Origin: GCA-003244245 sp046262495
Lineage (GTDB): Bacteria > Actinomycetota > Actinomycetes > Mycobacteriales > Pseudonocardiaceae
Assembly: GCA_046262495.1 (NCBI GenBank)
Contig: JBHEMR010000123.1
Span: 1-17,953 of the forward strand
DNA: 17,953 nucleotides
Reading direction: 5' to 3'
A program made the translations under genes and the position numbers. Below are positions 14,815 to 17,953 of this stretch, piece after piece. The notes beneath the pieces are model-generated. The model worked only from the letters and a program-made list of their open reading frames with translations. It had not been told where the DNA came from and searched no databases. Every line of letters begins with the position of its first letter. Within the stretch, counting starts at the first letter, position 1.

Positions 14815-14828
14815 GGCGCTTCCCCCGG

Positions 14829-16766
14829 TCAGTCCACGATCCGGGCGCTGGCGCCGTCAGTGGTTTCCAAGCCGGTTTCCGAGCCGACTTCCAGGCCGGC
14901 TGACGGCCGATACACCACCCACACCGGGCGTCCGGCCACCTCATCCAGCCCCGCCTCCTGCGGTGCGCCCCGTGAACTGCTGACCGCCGAGGGCACGTAG
15001 ACCGCATCCTCACTGACGTGGGTACGGCCGTGTGCGGGAGCGCTGAATCCGGTCGGCACCGCGCCCAACCCGTCCGGGCGCAACACACTCCCGCTCGACT
15101 CGGTCAATGCCGCCTCGCCGTAACCCAGGCCAGGGCCGCCAAGCGCAGTAGGACGGCCCGCACCGAGCGCCGGCGTAGCCGCGAAGCCACCTGCCCTGCG
15201 ATCCATTCGCCCGGCCGTGACAATCACCGGTGCGTCAGCCTCTGGACGCACCCGGCTGCCGGCTGCCGAGTCTGCCGCAGGTGCCCGCGGATCACTCTCA
15301 GTGCCGCGGGCCTCCTCCCAGAACCGCTCCGAGGGGCTGGCGTCGACATCTGCCCTGCGCCGCCGCAGCCGGGCCAGGACACCCGGTGGCGCTGCGGGTA
15401 ACGCACCACCCACCGCGCCGACCGCGAGCTCGGTCATCTGCCACATTCGCCGAACCGGACGAGCCACCAGCAACAACACCACGGTGATCATTCCGGCGAG
15501 CAGCATCTGCGCGAGCACCGAGATGTTGCGCGACGGGTCGAAAACCCACACCATCACCAGCGTGTGCAGCGCGGCCAGCGCTGACAGCACGACGATGTTG
15601 AGCAGCGCGGCACCGACCGCGCGACCGACGCCACGCAGCAGGTCGTGATACAGGATCGCGATCAGACCGATGACCGGGCCCAGCAGGATCACCACCCGCA
15701 GCAGCACCTGAGCCAGCAGCAATGCCGCCTGTGCGAGCAGTTGGAACAGCCCGAACATCACCGCCTGCAGGGCAGCCAGGAACCCTACGCCGATCCGATT
15801 GCCGTCTATCCCCTGGAAATAGCCGTAGGCACTGCCGGTCCGCTCGGCGATCGCCTTGTACTCCTGCTTCTTGCGGTCCGCGACACCGGATTTCGGATCG
15901 TCTGCGCCGTTGGCGATTTCCTGTTTGGTGTAGGCCTGCGCGCGGAGTAGGTCACGACCCAGCTGCGCAGCCTGTGGACCGTCCGGGGAACCGAATTCCC
16001 CCCGTAACCAGTTGCGATAGATGATCTGGTCGTGCAGCAGGGTCGGTAGCGCATCGCGCTGCTCGATACCGACTTCGTGCAGGAAACCGCTGCGCACGTC
16101 GTTACTGCCCTCGACCAGGACACCATCGAGCACCTGGGTGTACAGCAGTGGGGTCAGGTAGGTCGCGGCCGCCAACCAGATGCCGGCCAGCGCCCACGCC
16201 GCGCGTTTGCTGACCGCGGCGAGGTCACCGCGCCAGATCGATCGGAACAGCACGATGGCCAGCAGTACTGCGACCAGCCCGAACCAGGGTGCGTACACGC
16301 TGTCGTACAGCGCTACCGTGCCCGAGACGATCAGGTCGTTCAACGGAGCCAGCAGGCCACCATCGGACAGCGCGTAGTGCAGCCCGTTAGTGGCGCCGAC
16401 GATCGCCTTGCCGATGTCAAACAGTAGGTTGCCGGTCCAGGTGTCGATCACCGCGTTGGGATTGCGCAGGCCGGAAGGACCGCAGCCCAGGTCATAGGTG
16501 TGCCACACCAGTCCGGCGTAGCCGACCTCGTGGTACGCGCTGTTGGGCGCGCCGGCCTGCAGCGGTGTGGGATCGATCGCACCGACCATGCCGGACCCGG
16601 GCCGTTCCGGGTTGGGTGGTTGTTTGCAGTCGTCGGCTCCGGGGACCTGCGCCAGCGCTGATGACCCCCAGGCGGTCGACGGGCTGAACAGCGCGATGGC
16701 CGCCATCAACCCGAGCAGCGCCAACAATGCCGTGATCCTCCTGCCGCGCAGCGCCCGGAGGATCAT
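14829..16766 (-). CDS. VirB6/TrbL-like multi-pass membrane protein of a type IV secretion-type system
   Basis: A 645-residue membrane protein. The N-terminal hydrophobic stretch (about 10-35, ending TAWGSSALAQ) looks like a cleavable signal. A Cys-containing extracytoplasmic part follows (about 40-150), then helices at about 158-178, 188-210, 328-372, 383-408 and 415-436, typical of VirB6/TrbL-type channel proteins. A long, hydrophilic, Ala/Gly/Pro-rich tail (440-645) contains arginine clusters (RLRRRRA) and is probably cytoplasmic and disordered. The family call rests on topology and on its place directly after the ATPase gene: its ATG overlaps that gene's stop (ATGA at 16763-16766), so they are made together. 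A substrate is not predictable. Confidence 0.75.
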   Translation of the reverse strand: MILRALRGRRITALLALLGLMAAIALFSPSTAWGSSALAQVPGADDCKQPPNPERPGSGMVGAIDPTPLQAGAPNSAYHEVGYAGLVWHTYDLGCGPSGLRNPNAVIDTWTGNLLFDIGKAIVGATNGLHYALSDGGLLAPLNDLIVSGTVALYDSVYAPWFGLVAVLLAIVLFRSIWRGDLAAVSKRAAWALAGIWLAAATYLTPLLYTQVLDGVLVEGSNDVRSGFLHEVGIEQRDALPTLLHDQIIYRNWLRGEFGSPDGPQAAQLGRDLLRAQAYTKQEIANGADDPKSGVADRKKQEYKAIAERTGSAYGYFQGIDGNRIGVGFLAALQAVMFGLFQLLAQAALLLAQVLLRVVILLGPVIGLIAILYHDLLRGVGRAVGAALLNIVVLSALAALHTLVMVWVFDPSRNISVLAQMLLAGMITVVLLLVARPVRRMWQMTELAVGAVGGALPAAPPGVLARLRRRRADVDASPSERFWEEARGTESDPRAPAADSAAGSRVRPEADAPVIVTAGRMDRRAGGFAATPALGAGRPTALGGPGLGYGEAALTESSGSVLRPDGLGAVPTGFSAPAHGRTHVSEDAVYVPSAVSSSRGAPQEAGLDEVAGRPVWVVYRPSAGLEVGSETGLETTDGASARIVD

Positions 16767-17953
16767 GCTCGTGTCCTGGCTGCGGCCGCCGGACCGATCC
16801 CGCTGCGTCCTGGGCTGTGGTCCTCTTCAACTGAAAGATCGGCCGTGCTGGGCAGCTCCACAGCTGGCGAGCCGCCGCGCAGCGCATCCGGAGTGGTGTC
16901 CAGCGCCGTGCACAAATGCTCCAAGTGGGCGCCTGAGAGGTCCACCCGCACCCGCTCCACCCCGCCAGCGCCATCACCGAAGATGAACTGCCGGGGTGCC
17001 CGGTCTCGTTCCGTGGCCATCCGGTCACCCCCGGGGCGACGTCCCAGCGAAGCCACCACCTGCTCATATCCGACCCCGATGGGAACCTTCAGCAGGCGCA
17101 GCGCGTCGGCCTGCGCGGGCCCGTCGTCCAGCCTGCCGACGAAGACCGAGTCCAGCAGCGACACGAACCCCTGGATCTTCAGAAAGTCCGCCGGAACCTG
17201 CGACGACAGCAGCACCCGCACATTCCACTTGCGGGAATCCCGGGCGAAGCGGTTCATCAACACCCGACCGGTGGGGACTTCGGACAGGAAAAACGCTTCG
17301 TCGATCCAGACGCCTTTGCGCTGATCACGGGGACGCTCGTAGATCGACCGCTGAGTCAGCCAGGCGGCAAGGTTGAGCAACTCCACGCCGAGGGACTCGG
17401 CGTCGGTCCAGTGCTCACGACCGATGGTGTCCTTGGGTAGAGTCAGACCGGACATGGTGAGCACGGTGAGCCGGTCGTCGCGCACCTCGGTGTAGGGGTC
17501 GGCGCCTTTGTCGGGAATGAGCAACGACATGCGCTCGCGCATCTCATCGAGGAAGTCGGCGACCACCATGGCGTGCTCGTGGTGCTCGGACGGATCGCGG
17601 CGCAGCATCTCGAACACCTGCCCGGGGTGCGCGTCGGGCCGCCCACCCACCGCTCGCACCGCGCGGAGCAGCACGATTCGGGTCTTGGCCATCCGGGCGA
17701 CCTCGAACGGGAGCACTCCGGTGAGGACGTCGAGTACCAGCCGGCGCCGGGTGGCGGCTGTGAGCGCTTTCTCCCGCCGCCAGGCCCGCTCCGGATCCTC
17801 CTCGTCGAGGAAATGCGAAAGCTCCGGCTCACCGACCACCCGGTACGGGTTGAGGATGCCGGGCTGGGCATTGAGCAGGTTGATCGGCCGGGCGTAGGGT
17901 CGCAGCTCGGGCAACTCACACAGTTTGGCCAAGGGGCCGGAGGGGTCCAGCAG
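16763..17953 (-). CDS. VirB4-like conjugation/secretion ATPase (partial, N-terminal part beyond right edge)
   Basis: The last 396 residues of an ATPase that energises a type IV secretion-type channel. At the right edge the frame is still open and reads LLDPSGPLAKL, like the strand after the P-loop in VirB4/TraC ATPases. A Walker B motif, KGVWIDEAFFL, lies near position 17300. It is followed by RDSRKWNVRVLLSSQVPADF with the Gln of the sensor motif (near 17200). The middle part (LVLDVLTGVLPFEVARMAKTRI, then DFLDEMRERMSLLIPDKGADPY) is the inserted helical region found in these ATPases. The Walker A motif must lie beyond the window. The C-terminal about 60 residues are Pro/Ser/Ala-rich. Its TGA overlaps the ATG of the VirB6-like gene. 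Confidence 0.85.
   Translation of the reverse strand: MLDPSGPLAKLCELPELRPYARPINLLNAQPGILNPYRVVGEPELSHFLDEEDPERAWRREKALTAATRRRLVLDVLTGVLPFEVARMAKTRIVLLRAVRAVGGRPDAHPGQVFEMLRRDPSEHHEHAMVVADFLDEMRERMSLLIPDKGADPYTEVRDDRLTVLTMSGLTLPKDTIGREHWTDAESLGVELLNLAAWLTQRSIYERPRDQRKGVWIDEAFFLSEVPTGRVLMNRFARDSRKWNVRVLLSSQVPADFLKIQGFVSLLDSVFVGRLDDGPAQADALRLLKVPIGVGYEQVVASLGRRPGGDRMATERDRAPRQFIFGDGAGGVERVRVDLSGAHLEHLCTALDTTPDALRGGSPAVELPSTADLSVEEDHSPGRSGIGPAAAARTRA

Noticed and set aside
12097..17953. Integrative and conjugative element with attachment sites
   Set aside because: No integrase, relaxase, tRNA gene or direct repeat pair was seen in the window; only the apparatus genes are present.
1..17953. CRISPR arrays, rRNA, tRNA, riboswitches, insertion sequences
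   Set aside because: No regularly spaced repeats, no RNA gene signatures and no transposase-like frame were found on either strand by eye.

Overview
The window is high-GC DNA with dense, often overlapping genes, GTG starts and no rRNA, tRNA or CRISPR. It looks like an actinobacterium. LprG- and P55-type genes, a CaeA/Hip1-type lipoprotein hydrolase, GlnA2 and an F420-dependent NADP reductase together point to Mycobacteriales/Pseudonocardiales (inference from protein families; no species can be named).

Left part (1-9471), housekeeping. A partial class I glutamine amidotransferase, a GNAT acetyltransferase and glnA2 lie on the minus strand; the GNAT start overlaps the glnA2 stop. Divergent from glnA2 are lprG and a P55-type MFS transporter, a known partner pair for moving lipid and lipoglycan to the mycobacterial cell surface. 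The MFS gene runs tail-to-tail into, and overlaps by 38 bp, a caeA/hip1-like secreted serine hydrolase gene. Divergent from that is nadE (glutamine-dependent NAD+ synthetase), followed by panB (pantothenate synthesis). The order glnA2 ... caeA ... panB recalls M. tuberculosis glnA2-Rv2223c-Rv2224c-panB, with lprG-p55 and nadE placed in between. Three or four genes here have a -10-like hexamer only 6-7 nt before the start codon, suggesting leaderless transcripts.

Middle part (9472-12096). A cydAB operon for a CioA-type (short Q-loop) cytochrome bd oxidase carries three separate one-base deletions: two in cydA and one near the end of cydB. All haem-ligand and quinol-site residues can still be read once the frame is restored. 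The operon is either a young pseudogene pair or contains sequence errors. It ends at a hairpin shared with the convergent npdG.

Right part (12097-17953), minus strand. This is the downstream part of an operon for a chromosomal type IV secretion/conjugation-like apparatus: a VirB4-like ATPase (cut by the right edge), a VirB6/TrbL-like multi-pass membrane protein, a small single-pass VirB8/TcpC-like protein, a bifunctional lysozyme-like plus NlpC/P60 wall hydrolase, and an unrecognised 141-residue protein. The last gene is npdG (F420H2:NADP+ oxidoreductase), whose GTG start overlaps the stop of the 141-residue gene. No integrase, relaxase, attachment site or insertion sequence is visible, so mobility is unproven. 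There is no stretch over 300 bases without a gene.
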